Assembly (NCBI GenBank): GCA_905250885.1
Contig: CAJNOQ010003492.1
Coordinates: forward strand, 1-20,114
DNA: 20,114 bases
From: Didymodactylos carnosus
Taxonomy: Eukaryota; Rotifera; Eurotatoria; Philodinida; Philodinidae
Reading direction: 5' to 3'
Shown here: positions 11,414-19,880 of the stretch, piece by piece
Layout: each line of letters opens with the position of its first letter
Numbering within the stretch: position 1 is the first letter of the stretch
The notes under the pieces: model-generated
What the model was told of the DNA's origin: nothing
The model's input: only the letters and a program-made list of their open reading frames with translations
Databases searched by the model: none
Translations under genes and position numbers: made by a program

Positions 11414-11436
11414 GTGTGTGAGTGTGTATGTGTGTA
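11414..11436. repeat. GT-rich microsatellite
   Basis: An interrupted (GT)n run, GTGTGTGAGTGTGTATGTGT followed by GTA, in the 3' flank of the RdRP gene. It is probably length-variable. Confidence 0.6.
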
Positions 11437-11528
11437 TATCCTTCTTTATTTTTTATTATTGTCGCGTTAAGATAAAGAAAGAAAGATGCAATTAAATTCA
11501 GAGAGAGAGAAAATGTTGAGGGAAAAAA

Positions 11529-11534
11529 AATAAA
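11529..11534 (+). terminator. Candidate poly(A) signal for the RdRP gene
   Basis: AATAAA, 323 bases after the RdRP stop, is the first canonical hexamer I see on this strand. A GT-rich tract lies upstream at 11414-11436 and not downstream, so an earlier non-canonical signal is possible (for example in the AT-rich run 11232-11290). Confidence 0.35.
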
Positions 11535-11994
11535 GTTTTGATGCTAACTCAAGCAATGAAAAATCTGAATTTTGGGAATAAGTTATAAATGTTTGACAAA
11601 ACAAATACGTTAAACAATCCTTTATCAAGTGATGTAATATTTCTATTTTTGCTCATCCAGGAACGTATTTTAGTGACTGGAAAAAATCTTGAACAGAAAA
11701 CTGACATGACGGTTAGGTATATGTGTATCAGAGATGAAATCGATTCGATATGAACGACTTTCCAAAAGGTTTGTAAAAATGAAAAAAATATCTTGACAAA
11801 GTCATCGATCCACAGTTCTCACCCTCTCTTGAATGTGCACTGCCGTTTCCAACATTGGATTTAAACAGTCGTATCAGAAATATGAACAAGCTCTTTGTGA
11901 TTGATAAAAATGAATGGTTACCTTTTTTTTTGTCTCTATTGCTTGTATTTTCACAAATACCGATTTATATTGTGCTTAGATTGTGATTAAATTA

Positions 11995-12237
11995 TCAAAA
12001 GTAAATGTCTACGTCAGTATTGATGATGCTATGTAATGGAAAGAGATCTCTGTGCGTCTGTAACATTTTTTCACTCTTTTCTACTCTGAAAACGATTTTC
12101 GGTTCGATTCGAGTTGAGCTTTCTAACAAACGAATCAGTTCAGTTTCGAAATACAGGAACCGGTCCCATCTTTGATGTATATCATCTCTTTCGTTCGAGT
12201 ATTTTATCTTACCTGTAATTTTGTTTGATAAACTCAC
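11995..12237 (-). pseudogene. Doubtful minus-strand coding fragment (80 codons)
   Basis: This minus-strand frame is less AT-rich than its surroundings and has a protein-like mix of charged and aromatic residues (for example RWDRFLYFETELIRLLESS). I recognise no family. A splice-like CAG|GTAAG sits near its start (minus strand, around 12211), which could mean the first part is a short exon and the rest is intron, or that an acceptor lies there. It is equally likely to be a chance frame or an eroded exon. No partner exon was found on either side. Confidence 0.15.
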
Positions 12238-12392
12238 TGTATTATAAGGAAATCTTTTTCAATTCTATATAAAACTGATCGATGGCATAGTATTCAGGAT
12301 GAGTCTGTATATTTTAAGACTCTGTAATGACGAGCTAAGTGTGTTATAGAAATCCTCTTGGAACATACTGATCTTTGTCGACGAAGTGAAAC

Positions 12393-13214
12393 TACACTGT
12401 AATCTTAAATTAATTTCCAGTTTATAGAAAATCGTCGAGGATTTTCTAGTTTATAGAAATTTCTCGACGAATTTCCATCTTTCTAGGAAATGTTGATTTT
12501 CCATAAATTCAATTTTCTATAAAGGTAGAGAATCGCTGAGGATTTTCTATAAATAATTTACAAGAATCTACAAATTCGATTTTGATTTTCTGTAAACTAG
12601 AAAATCCTCGACGATTTTCTAGAAAGTGGAAATTCGCCCAAAAATTTCTAGACCAAATACTTATTCATCTTTTTGTTTTGCAATCAGTGCAGGTATAAGA
12701 GCGTCACGTAAAGACACTCATATTACACTTAAATTAGCTTTGACAGTTTCTACTTTAGTTCACAATTCTGCCTATCCCAGCAAGAATTTTGATTTAGGTA
12801 GAGACAGTGGTGGCGCGAAGTTTTGATAGGAAGGTCCCAAAATCGAAGACGTTCACCAGAAATTTCTCAAAAGCATGAGTGGGATCAACCCCCATACAAC
12901 CTGGTCGCGCCGCCACTCGATGCAGACCCGCCGAGGAATTTCCAGTTTATAGAAAATCAAAAAACAATTTCTACTTTCTTGGAAATTATTTATTCAAATA
13001 ATTTTGGAAATTTAAGGACGATTTTCTAACAAACTGAAAATTCAAGGAGAAACTTCCAGATTTTTGAGAATTATTTATGGAAACTCAACGACGATTTTCT
13101 AGATTGTTGGAAATTCGATTTTCTATAAACTGGAAAATCCTCGAGGAATTTCTATAGGTATTTTTTGAAATTCGTTGAGCATTTTCCATAAATAATTTCC
13201 AACCTTACAGTGTA
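12393..13214. mobile_element. TA-flanked MITE-like element built from short palindromes
   Basis: The ends are perfect 10-base inverted repeats: TACACTGTAA at 12393-12402 and TTACAGTGTA at 13205-13214. TA at both edges is what a Tc1/mariner-type TA target duplication would give. Inside are at least seven variants of a roughly 22-base unit of the type AGAAAATCGTCGAGGATTTT, nearly palindromic, in both orientations (for example 12426-12447, 12527-12550, 12599-12620, 13125-13148). A direct copy of AATTTCCAGTTTATAGAAAA occurs at both 12411 and 12937. A GC-richer block at 12645-12935 interrupts the pattern. No transposase frame is present. Confidence 0.65.
12806..12917. repeat. GC-rich insert bounded by an inverted repeat, inside the MITE
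   Basis: AGTGGTGGCGCGA (12806-12818) and TCGCGCCGCCACT (12905-12917) are reverse complements with one mismatch, enclosing 112 bases that are much richer in GC than the surrounding element. The block interrupts the series of small palindromes. It may be a separate small insertion nested in the MITE, or the captured core of that element. I see no target duplication or coding content. Confidence 0.45.
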
Positions 13215-14524
13215 TAATTTTTAAATTATATAAATAAGTATATGTTAAATGCAGCTGTAATTTGGTAGACCTAACTTTATTATCGCACGATCCTTTATGT
13301 TGAGTGCTCAATGTAATCGGTTTTTTATATGACAAATCGATGTTTAGTAAATGATCTGAGTTTGAGCGGATCATGTAAAAAATGATTACTGCGCACATGT
13401 TTAATCACTGATGAGCACTAATAAATGAATTTGATCAGTAAGATCGTTTTCAGTCAAGTCGAATCACTAGAACAAACTCTGTCAACGCAAAATATCTTCA
13501 TTTATATGTAACTCAGCGCGTATCAAAAAAGTTTTTAGTGACATTCGCCCCCATAACACATATGAAGTAACTGTACTCGTATTAAATTGAATAGAAGAAA
13601 TCCACAATATTGAAATTTTTAGCTTCTCGATACATAATCAGCCTTTTCAAAAGTAAGTTCTTAATTTATCGACAAATTGACATGCAAATATAAGTAATAA
13701 GATATGAGTTCTTAATTTACATTCTTGATTCTCTATTTATGTAACGAAGGTAAGAGATTAAATGAATTAAGTTTTTAGTGGAATAGAAATTGCTCATACA
13801 AGTGCCAATTTAAAATCTTTTTTGATTCTTGTACCTTCAGTTGGGTTTTTTTAAGTTTTATTGATGCTAAAATTAAAAGTTATCCTCAAATTATTGTTCT
13901 CAATATATACTATTATTACGAACTCTACCTTTTGAATATCGATATCTTCCAAATAACAAATACATCTAATTTTACAGGTGAATTTATTTTGATCCTCGGC
14001 AAAAGAAATTTGTGTACAAATCATTGGAATCGGAAGGGGACATCTCGAAAGGTTCCCTCTTTAGTTGATTAAGAAATGTTTCTCAAAAGAAAATTTGTCC
14101 AAAACTCTGATAGTTCGACATTGTGACTATACCGAAAATGGGACGCGTTTAGTTAAGAGAGAACAGAGACCCGAAATTTCTGTGTACTTCCTTTGAATTT
14201 ACCATCTGACTCTCTATCCACACTGACTTTTCCTTTTCAAATAACATGATAAACCCATCATCTGCTCAACGAAAGCATTAAAATTTGATTTCACCATGTT
14301 CTCGAAGAAGAGCCCGAGTAAAACAGAGTGAAAATTACACCTAAAAAATAGTAAAATTATACCTAGAAAAGAAAAGGGTGACGGAAAAAAATGTGTCACT
14401 AGTGCCATCCGAGCCCGTGTCAGTGAGACATGACATGTCGTGCGCACTGGCAGTAGCGACCTTTTTTTAGTGCTGCACTAAAATTCTTTTTGTAGGAGAA
14501 TCGAACAAGTGTTTCATACGAGAC
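13215..14524. other. AT-rich spacer without recognised features
   Basis: I see no gene, RNA gene or clear repeat. The minus-strand frame at 14214-14447 is hydrophobic and low in complexity, with no flanking splice sites in phase or family resemblance. I treat it as chance. Confidence 0.5.
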
Positions 14525-14705
14525 TTGCAAGAATCTTACAAGAATGTGATAAGACTTTTATAAAAATACGATAAGAATAACGTACGAGTTCTATCAATTC
14601 TTACCGATCTTATATAAGAATTGAATAAGATTCTTAATTAGCACTTCCGAGATGCTTACATGCCTGTTACAAGTTTTGTGTCTGATTCTTTTATAAGAAC
14701 CGATG
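14525..14705. repeat. Cluster of AAGAATCTTA-type repeats with a perfect hairpin
   Basis: Short words of the form AAGAATCTTA, TAAGAAT and ATTCTTA occur many times. TCAATTCTTA at 14594-14603 and TAAGAATTGA at 14615-14624 form a perfect 10-base stem with an 11-base loop. CAAGAATCTTAC is shared with 3616-3627, 11 kb away. The cluster may be a degenerate small mobile element. Confidence 0.45.
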
Positions 14706-14915
14706 ACTAGAGGATTTTGTAAAATTTTTCATGTAGAATTTATTAAAAAACTAAATGTTAACAAGTTGGGAAATTTGACAAGAAACATTTTACTGCACTA
14801 AATTTATTTATGATATAAGTAAGCATTATATTATTAAAGAATGTTCTTATATCTCAATCTAAAAGATATCACAATATGAGTTGCTTATCCAAGTCCACTC
14901 TTTTGCTTCATTCAT

Positions 14916-15255
14916 GTCGCGATCACACAACTCGTGCTGCGATCGCTAAGAGAGGTCGCTGTTGTGGCGACGCAATCACGACCAGCTCTTATTTTTGAAA
15001 AAAAATGTGATTCACGATCGTGATATGACACTTTTTTCTTATAGTGGTCGCGTTCGCTGAGAAATCGCTGTTGTCGCGGCACGATCGCGATGAAATCTTA
15101 CTTTTCGAAATTCGTAATTAGCGATCGTGAAGCGACAATAACGATTGCGACGTGACTTCGCGTCCTGAGCGCGATCTGTATAAGAAAAAATTGTTACATC
15201 GCGATCGCATTTGTCTCTTACTGGTGATATGATACAGGATCGCGGCGCGACTTCC
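14916..15255. repeat. CpG-rich minisatellite, about 109-base period
   Basis: TCGCTGTTGT occurs at 14956 and again at 15065, and CGATCGTGA at 15015 and 15122, so two units of about 107-109 bases align along their length with drift. A partial third unit follows 15174. The block is packed with GCGATCGC, TCGCGATC and ACGATCG words, unlike the AT-rich flanks. A minus-strand open frame at 15039-15272 crosses it but is explained by the scarcity of TA in the repeat. Confidence 0.6.
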
Positions 15256-15510
15256 GTACAAATGCTATTCACAGATTTGATTTGCTTATGCGTCTAGTAT
15301 ATAACGCTTACTGATTTTTCGAAAAAATTTTCAAAATCTTATCACATCTTAATGACAGCTTACAGCATGACTAATATAGCCAAAGTTTATATAGTTAGGA
15401 AAATCTTAAAAGTCCCAGCTATGAATTTCCATGCTATCTTATCTCAAGACTAATTTAAGGGTACACTCTCCTTACTTTAGAAAAAAATTTCATTTTTGAG
15501 ACAAATGTGA

Positions 15511-15945
15511 TAGAGTGACATATTCTTTATAAAATAAGACCACTCCTAACTTTAACATCTTTTTTTGCTAGTATACTCAATTGGACTTGCTTACGTCCCA
15601 GCGTGATACTTCATTTGATCGAGCCAGATTTTTTACTGCATTTACTTCCGAAGTTTCTTCAGACGTTGACATTTTTTTGAAAATATTGCTTCATGCAAAA
15701 GTTGGAGTGAAAATATTTAAAAACCCTGATTTTTGATTTTAAAAAACATATACCTCGGCCATGAAGCACTTTTTTCCAAAAAAATGTTAATCTCTGGAGT
15801 AACTTCGGAAGTAAATGCAATATAAATTCTGATCCGATCGAATGAAGTATCGGGCGCGGCGTGAGGGAACCCAATTGAGTGTAACAGCAAAAAAAGATGT
15901 TAAAGTTAGGAGTGGCCTTATTTTATACAGAACATATCACTCTAT
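15511..15945. mobile_element. Long foldback element with arms of about 200 bases
   Basis: The sequence from 15511 (TAGAGTGACATATTC) matches the reverse complement of the sequence ending at 15945 (GAACATATCACTCTA), and the match continues almost to the centre near 15728. Shared blocks include CCACTCCTAACTTTAACATC on the left and its complement at 15896-15915, TTTTTTTGCT, ACTCAATTGG, GATACTTCATTYGATCG, GCATTTACTTCCGAAGTT and a TGCTTCATG block. Arms differ at scattered positions, so this is an old foldback and not a recent assembly artefact. No coding region lies between the arms. A transcript would form a hairpin of roughly 200 pairs. Confidence 0.8.
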
Positions 15946-16519
15946 TATGATGGGATGCACTGTTAAAGACAGTACCAGTAGCAATTTTTGATAAATTTTA
16001 GTATAACAAGAAACGCAAATATATTTGAATGATCAGTTGAAAAAAACACTTTATCTGGTCATTGATTTGTAAATGAAAAGAAGCTCGAAGAAAGACATGA
16101 TACAGGAAGAAAAAAAGCAAATAATTTATCCGCCGATTCACAGCGACTCCTATTTGAATGTTCAATAGTTAGCTATTCGGTTATTTCTACAATCAGTATG
16201 TGGATTCGACGGCCATCTTTGAGGAGAAAAAATAACTTGAAAATTAGCGCGTAAATCATTCCGTGCGCAAAATTTCTCTGGGAATTAGCTCTACAGCATG
16301 ATTGAGTAATTTGTAAACAGTTTATCAAGCCAGGACATCAACATTAAAAGGGGTGGTTTACGTTTTGGACCACTTCTCAACAGATGAGATGAGTGATTCC
16401 AAAGAGATTTACTCGCTGATTGTACCCATACACTGTTATTTTCTCACAAACCAAACAAAATGTGCCTGTTCTGAAACTCGCGTGTAGCAGTCAAACATGA
16501 GTTTCACAGACCTATTTCT
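15946..16519. other. Spacer upstream of the SAP18 gene
   Basis: AT-rich DNA with no supported gene. It presumably includes the SAP18 promoter. I cannot point to a defined promoter element. Confidence 0.4.
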
Positions 16520-16594
16520 ATGAGTTTGTTTTTCAAATTCGTTTGCGGCTTTCTTGCTTTTTTCATATGGATACCAATTAATAGTCAAGTCAGT
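16520..16594 (+). other. Possible upstream exon: hydrophobic leader before SAP18
   Basis: ATG at 16520 opens a 25-codon frame reading 'MSLFFKFVCGFLAFFIWIPI' then NSQVS, which looks like a signal peptide or membrane anchor. It ends in phase 0 at a GTAAGC donor (16595). A second donor, GTAAGA, is at 16604. The acceptor TTATAG at 16753-16758 is immediately before the SAP18 ATG, so splicing 16595 to 16758 would join this leader in frame to SAP18. SAP18 is a nuclear protein, so a coding leader would be surprising. A non-coding 5'UTR exon, a separate small ORF or chance are all possible. Confidence 0.25.
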
Positions 16595-16740
16595 GTAAGC
16601 AGCGGTAAGATATAATCAGTGTCTAAATTAGCCGTAACACGATCCACTAGTTATCATTTCAGCTTTTCGTTTACAGATACCTCACTATGTGCTAAGACTT
16701 CATTAATTCTGAAACAATAAAGATTTAGTATTTGTGTTGT

Positions 16741-16758
16741 ACTATTATTTTGTTATAG
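16741..16758 (+). promoter_or_regulatory. Splice acceptor abutting the SAP18 start codon
   Basis: ACTATTATTTTGTTATAG ends exactly one base before the ATG. TAG at 16756-16758 is in frame, so translation cannot come from upstream unless spliced. It is suited either to the upstream exon at 16520 or to a trans-spliced leader. Confidence 0.45.
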
Positions 16759-17906
16759 ATGAGTAAATTAAAAGAAAAAAAGTTTCCGCCTGTTGATCGT
16801 CTTCGAACATGTCCATTACTATTACGGGTGTTTTGTTCATTAGAGCAACATCATTCTATCGAGTCTTATACTGGTGGTAATTCACCTGAGAATGAACTTC
16901 AGATATATACATGGCTTGATGCTTCGTTAGCAGAGTTAAGTCAACTCATCAAAGATGTTCATCCGCAAGCAAGACGTCATGGAACAAAATTTGAGTTTTC
17001 CATTGTTAAACCAAGCGAAGATTTGTATAAACAGTTTAAATCTGAACAATGTGGCCAAACTCAAGTTGGAAAACGTGGTGAAGATGATCATAAACGATTG
17101 GCAACGTTACCATTTCAAATTGGCGATTATTTCGATGTAGCGATTGTTGAACGAAAACAGAATAGAAGTAAAGAACGATCATCAAAAGATGGAAATTATG
17201 ATGAACATAAGAATGAATCGACGGTTTCATATAAAAAAATACAGGAAATGGTTCATATTGCGGGGGAAGAGGACAACAATATTCTCGAGATGGCGAACAA
17301 GATAGACGTGCAGGACGTGATAATTACAAACAATCGCATCGTCACGAGGATGGTGAGTGAATCTTGTTTATAAGCACTTACCACGTCGTTGAAAAGCTTA
17401 AATTTTATGTTAACGATTAATTTTCACAAAGAAAATGTTGCCAGAATTTTAAAGTTTGTTTGTCAATAGCAGGAACTGATAGATTGTATTAATTATTATC
17501 GTTAATTCAATTGCGCAGATCTAACGTAGTTTGTGATTTCTAAATGATTATTCTCTTACAAATATTTGTGAAATAGATTCTGTATGTTTTAGATCGATTT
17601 GTTCGTCCTAGAGATCATGGTTTATGGAACAATAACGCAGAATGTGGTAGTGTTCATTTTGACAAACGAGAACGTGAAGAAAGCAGTTCGAAAGATTTTC
17701 GCGGCACCAGACAACATCGTGATAGTGGATATTTTAACCATAGAAATATAGATATTAATCGAAGTAGTTTTTCTTCTCCTCCAACTCGGCGCGGTGATAA
17801 TCATAGAAAAAAAGATCCTATGGATCAGGTAGATGACAATAGTCATTTTAGATTCAATGATAAATTTGTTAAAAGCGGCTTTTCTACACCACCTCGTGAG
17901 ATATAA
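16759..17906 (+). CDS. SAP18: SAP18, Sin3/ASAP complex subunit, with Arg-rich tail
   Basis: SAP18 is a ubiquitin-fold protein of the Sin3 histone-deacetylase corepressor and of the ASAP/PSAP complexes (with RNPS1 and Acinus or Pinin) on spliced mRNA. Residues 13-127 match the family well: 'DRLRTCPLLLRVF', 'ENELQIYTWLDASLAELSQL', 'VHPQARRHGTKFEFSIV' and 'FQIGDYFDVAIV'. The vertebrate protein ends soon after this last block, but here a tail follows. Exon 1 is 16759-17352 and exon 2 is 17593-17906. Exon 2 is open to 17904-17906 only in a frame that needs a phase-1 donor. Exon 1 provides that frame only after a -1 shift at the A7 run 17233-17239. The shifted tail is rich in Arg, Gly, Asp and His (GGRGQQYSRDGEQDRRAGRD) and gives about 302 residues. 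Without the shift the product is about 250 residues with an unrelated hydrophobic end (TAG at 17749). The start ATG directly follows an acceptor-like TATAG. Confidence 0.88.
17233..17239 (+). other. A7 run where the SAP18 frame must change
   Basis: Frame 0 reads TAT AAA AAA ATA. The tail frame (-1) has a TAA at 17232-17234 overlapping the start of the run and is open from there to the donor at 17353. So the switch from SAP18 core to tail can occur only within this run. One more A in the DNA, a polymerase slip, or a -1 ribosomal slip on A AAA AAA would each give the long tail. Confidence 0.7.
17353..17592 (+). other. SAP18 intron
   Basis: The donor is GTGAGT after GAGGATG, and the acceptor is TATGTTTTAG before ATCGATTT. 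The length is 240 bases. Joined in the -1 frame it makes G|AT (Asp) and continues RFVRPRDHGLW. The frame-0 readthrough into the intron (VSESCL, stop at 17371-17373) is not the spliced product. Confidence 0.75.
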
Positions 17907-18289
17907 TTTATCGTTGCTTGTTACACTGAGTCTATCCTTTCCATAGAGTTTTTGAAAAAATCTTTTCTTCAACGCAACTATTCTATATCATTTCAATTTT
18001 TCATGATAAATATTGGTGCTCAAATGACATTCGTTCTCTATGATCAGATTTTGTAGTTGTAGAGTTTTAAAAAGTCAGGAAAGATTATGTTGTTCTGATG
18101 TCAATTTTATGAGTTTTTTTGCCTGATATTTATTTGCATTCATTTTCTTTTTGGGCTGATATGATTATTCTGTAAAAACTATCGGTGTTGATTAATATAA
18201 CTTTTCTGATTTCGATACTAATAATCTCCTACTTCTAAAACGTGATTTTATATTCTGTTTATTTGTTATAGTTGTTTCTTATTTTCTTT

Positions 18290-18295
18290 AATAAA
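18290..18295 (+). terminator. Candidate poly(A) signal for SAP18
   Basis: AATAAA, 384 bases after the SAP18 stop, is followed by T/G-rich sequence (GCTGTGAATGTTG), a plausible downstream element. Confidence 0.45.
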
Positions 18296-19137
18296 GCATG
18301 GCTGTGAATGTTGCGAAGATTCATGTATATATCCTTTTGCCTTATCATTTACCTTTAAACGGTTAGTATTTGAACAAATATAGTACGATAACCATATATA
18401 CCGGTTTTTAAGAAAAAGTATACTTTTGATTTTCTTTTTTTTTTTAAATATTTTGTTTGTTTTCTATTGTATTTTTAAATTTCATAAGTTTTGTTTGTTT
18501 TCTGTTCGACTATTATTGTTTTTCTGATCTATTTTCTTGACTGATGATAAAATATGCTAATCTCATACTGATGCTACTATCAGATATTTGTGTTTCTAGA
18601 ACATAGACGTATATTTTGTTTGTTTTTGTTATTATAATAAATAAGAACAACACAGTTTTCTAGATAGTGTATAAGTAAAATACTATATTTCACAGATAGA
18701 AATTCACGATTATATATTCTACTATCTTATATGTCTACTTTTCTACAAAAATTATTTATTTTACAACTCACAAAGATTTGTAAATGATATAGTTTTATTT
18801 GCTTTCTAGATTTCACTTCCATTTGTTTGAGAGTCTTTACTGATCTTATTTTAGCGTTTAGTTTGCTTTACTTTCGTGATAGTATATATAGTATATTGAA
18901 ATCGATTGTCGTAATAATATTTTATATTCTAAAGGATTGAAAAAGTAACAATCTGATTTCCTTGAACAAAATTTTCACATATCAATCATTAAGAAAGCCT
19001 TTACAAAAGACATGTGCTTATTGATAAAAGACATTGAGGTTGACATTATCCTTCCTCATATTCTATTTTCAGGGTACTTTTAGTTTACCTTTCTTTTGTT
19101 TGGCATGAAACTATTTTAAAGAACAAAAAAATTGAAA

Positions 19138-19169
19138 AAGAGTGAGAGTGAGAGAGAGTGAGAGAGAGA
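19138..19169. repeat. GA-rich microsatellite
   Basis: An interrupted run of GAGAGTGAGAGAGAGTGAGA type, about 32 bases, likely length-variable. It lies about 170 bases upstream of the next gene's first exon. Confidence 0.65.
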
Positions 19170-19330
19170 CTAGGGTAGAACAGAAGGAAAGCAAATAAAA
19201 AGTTAGTATACGCACACGTTTGAATCATTAGGGTACAGCGTGATGATCTTTATTTTTGTAAATATTGAATTATCATCTTGAAAAAAGATGATGGGGTATA
19301 TTAATAATACAGCAGTCTTGTTTCTATTTA

Positions 19331-19340
19331 TCAATTTTAG
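19331..19340 (+). promoter_or_regulatory. Splice acceptor before the membrane-protein ATG
   Basis: A pyrimidine-rich TTTCTATTTATCAATTTTAG ends one base before AATG. It is the third case in this window of an AG acceptor within 12 bases of the presumed start codon. Confidence 0.4.
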
Positions 19341-19341
19341 A

Positions 19342-19518
19342 ATGAGTGTCAAAATATGTATACCCCGCTATCGCTCTCTATTGGTGCCTCTATCTGTTAT
19401 TATCATATTATTTTTATCAATTCTTTTAACACGATATTCTTATCCTGTACCAGGACCAATGAAACATCCGTACAAATATAAATTTGTATCAGCATTTCTG
19501 GCAATAATAGTAGATGTT
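19342..19518 (+). CDS. First exon of an unrecognised membrane protein (partial)
   Basis: The 59 codons read MSVKICIPRYRSLL, then a hydrophobic segment (residues 13-30, VPLSVIIILFLSILLTRY), a Pro-rich stretch (YPVPGPMKHPYKYKF) and the start of a second hydrophobic segment (VSAFLAIIVDV). A basic N-terminus before the first segment suggests a signal anchor. A good donor, GTAAGTAA, at 19519 ends the exon in phase 0. I chose ATG 19342 because TCAATTTTAG (19331-19340) is an acceptor directly before it, as in the other two genes. The frame is open back to ATG 19288, which would add 18 mostly hydrophobic residues. I do not recognise the family, and no convincing second exon lies in the window. Confidence 0.5.
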
Positions 19519-19584
19519 GTAAGTAATACATTATCATCTTAACACTTGTGTATTGAAAAGCCAGATCCTCATCCGCTATTTAGT

Positions 19585-19614
19585 CAGATTTCAAAAATGA
19601 GATTTTGAAATCTG
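19585..19614. repeat. Perfect 12-base hairpin
   Basis: CAGATTTCAAAA (19585-19596) and TTTTGAAATCTG (19603-19614) are exact reverse complements with a 6-base loop. It lies in the presumed first intron of the membrane-protein gene, 67 bases after the donor. No T-run follows, so it does not look like a terminator. Confidence 0.6.
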
Positions 19615-19880
19615 TCAAAGTCAATCTCATTATTTGTCAAAGTATGAACATAAAAGGTACACTGGAGAAATGCATAAAAAAATTTTAAAATTATTTTCTT
19701 TATCTGTCTTATACAAAATCAAGTTACTTGAGTTTAGAAAGTCACTAGAGGCTCTATAAAAATTTCATTACTACCTATTCATACTTCATCATTGTCAACG
19801 AACAAATACTTAGAGTATACCAAAAGTACGGGCAGTGACATTTTAATACCGTATAGTTGGCTTAAAGTAACTTTTGTCTA

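Larger units (their letters stand above)
11207..12392. other. RdRP 3' flank with simple repeats, no supported gene
   Basis: A purine run (GAAGAGAGAGGAAGAG type) follows the stop at 11207-11231. A GT-rich tract lies at 11414-11436 and a GA tract at 11501-11512. The rest is AT-rich. A minus-strand frame at 11995-12237 is described separately as a doubtful exon. No tRNA or other RNA gene could be built here. Confidence 0.5.
17907..19284. other. SAP18 3' region and spacer with simple repeats
   Basis: A T-rich 3'UTR is followed by a stretch repeating TTTTGTTTGTTTTCT-like words (18450-18466, 18486-18503, 18614-18630). A GA-rich tract lies at 19138-19169. No gene is supported. Confidence 0.5.

Noticed and set aside
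12105-12125. GGTTCGATTC, resembling a tRNA T-loop
   Set aside because: The flanking bases do not pair as a T-stem, and no acceptor or anticodon arms can be built around it.
12626-12826. A 66-codon + strand frame inside the palindromic MITE
   Set aside because: It crosses repeat units and the GC-rich block, starts in the palindromic repeats and shows no family resemblance. It is a chance frame.
15039-15272. A 77-codon minus-strand frame rich in Arg
   Set aside because: It lies wholly in the CpG-rich minisatellite. The frame is open because the repeat has few stop trinucleotides, and Arg richness follows from CG-rich codons.
15659-15874. A minus-strand frame of 71 codons
   Set aside because: It sits inside the foldback element across the hairpin centre and resembles no transposase.
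17036-17230. Minus-strand and other-frame ORFs overlapping SAP18 exon 1
   Set aside because: They are shadows of the SAP18 coding frame, which has clear family motifs.
17622-17972. A 116-codon minus-strand frame opposite SAP18 exon 2
   Set aside because: It overlaps the Arg/Ser-rich SAP18 tail on the other strand, and its hydrophobic, low-complexity sequence is the expected antisense shadow.
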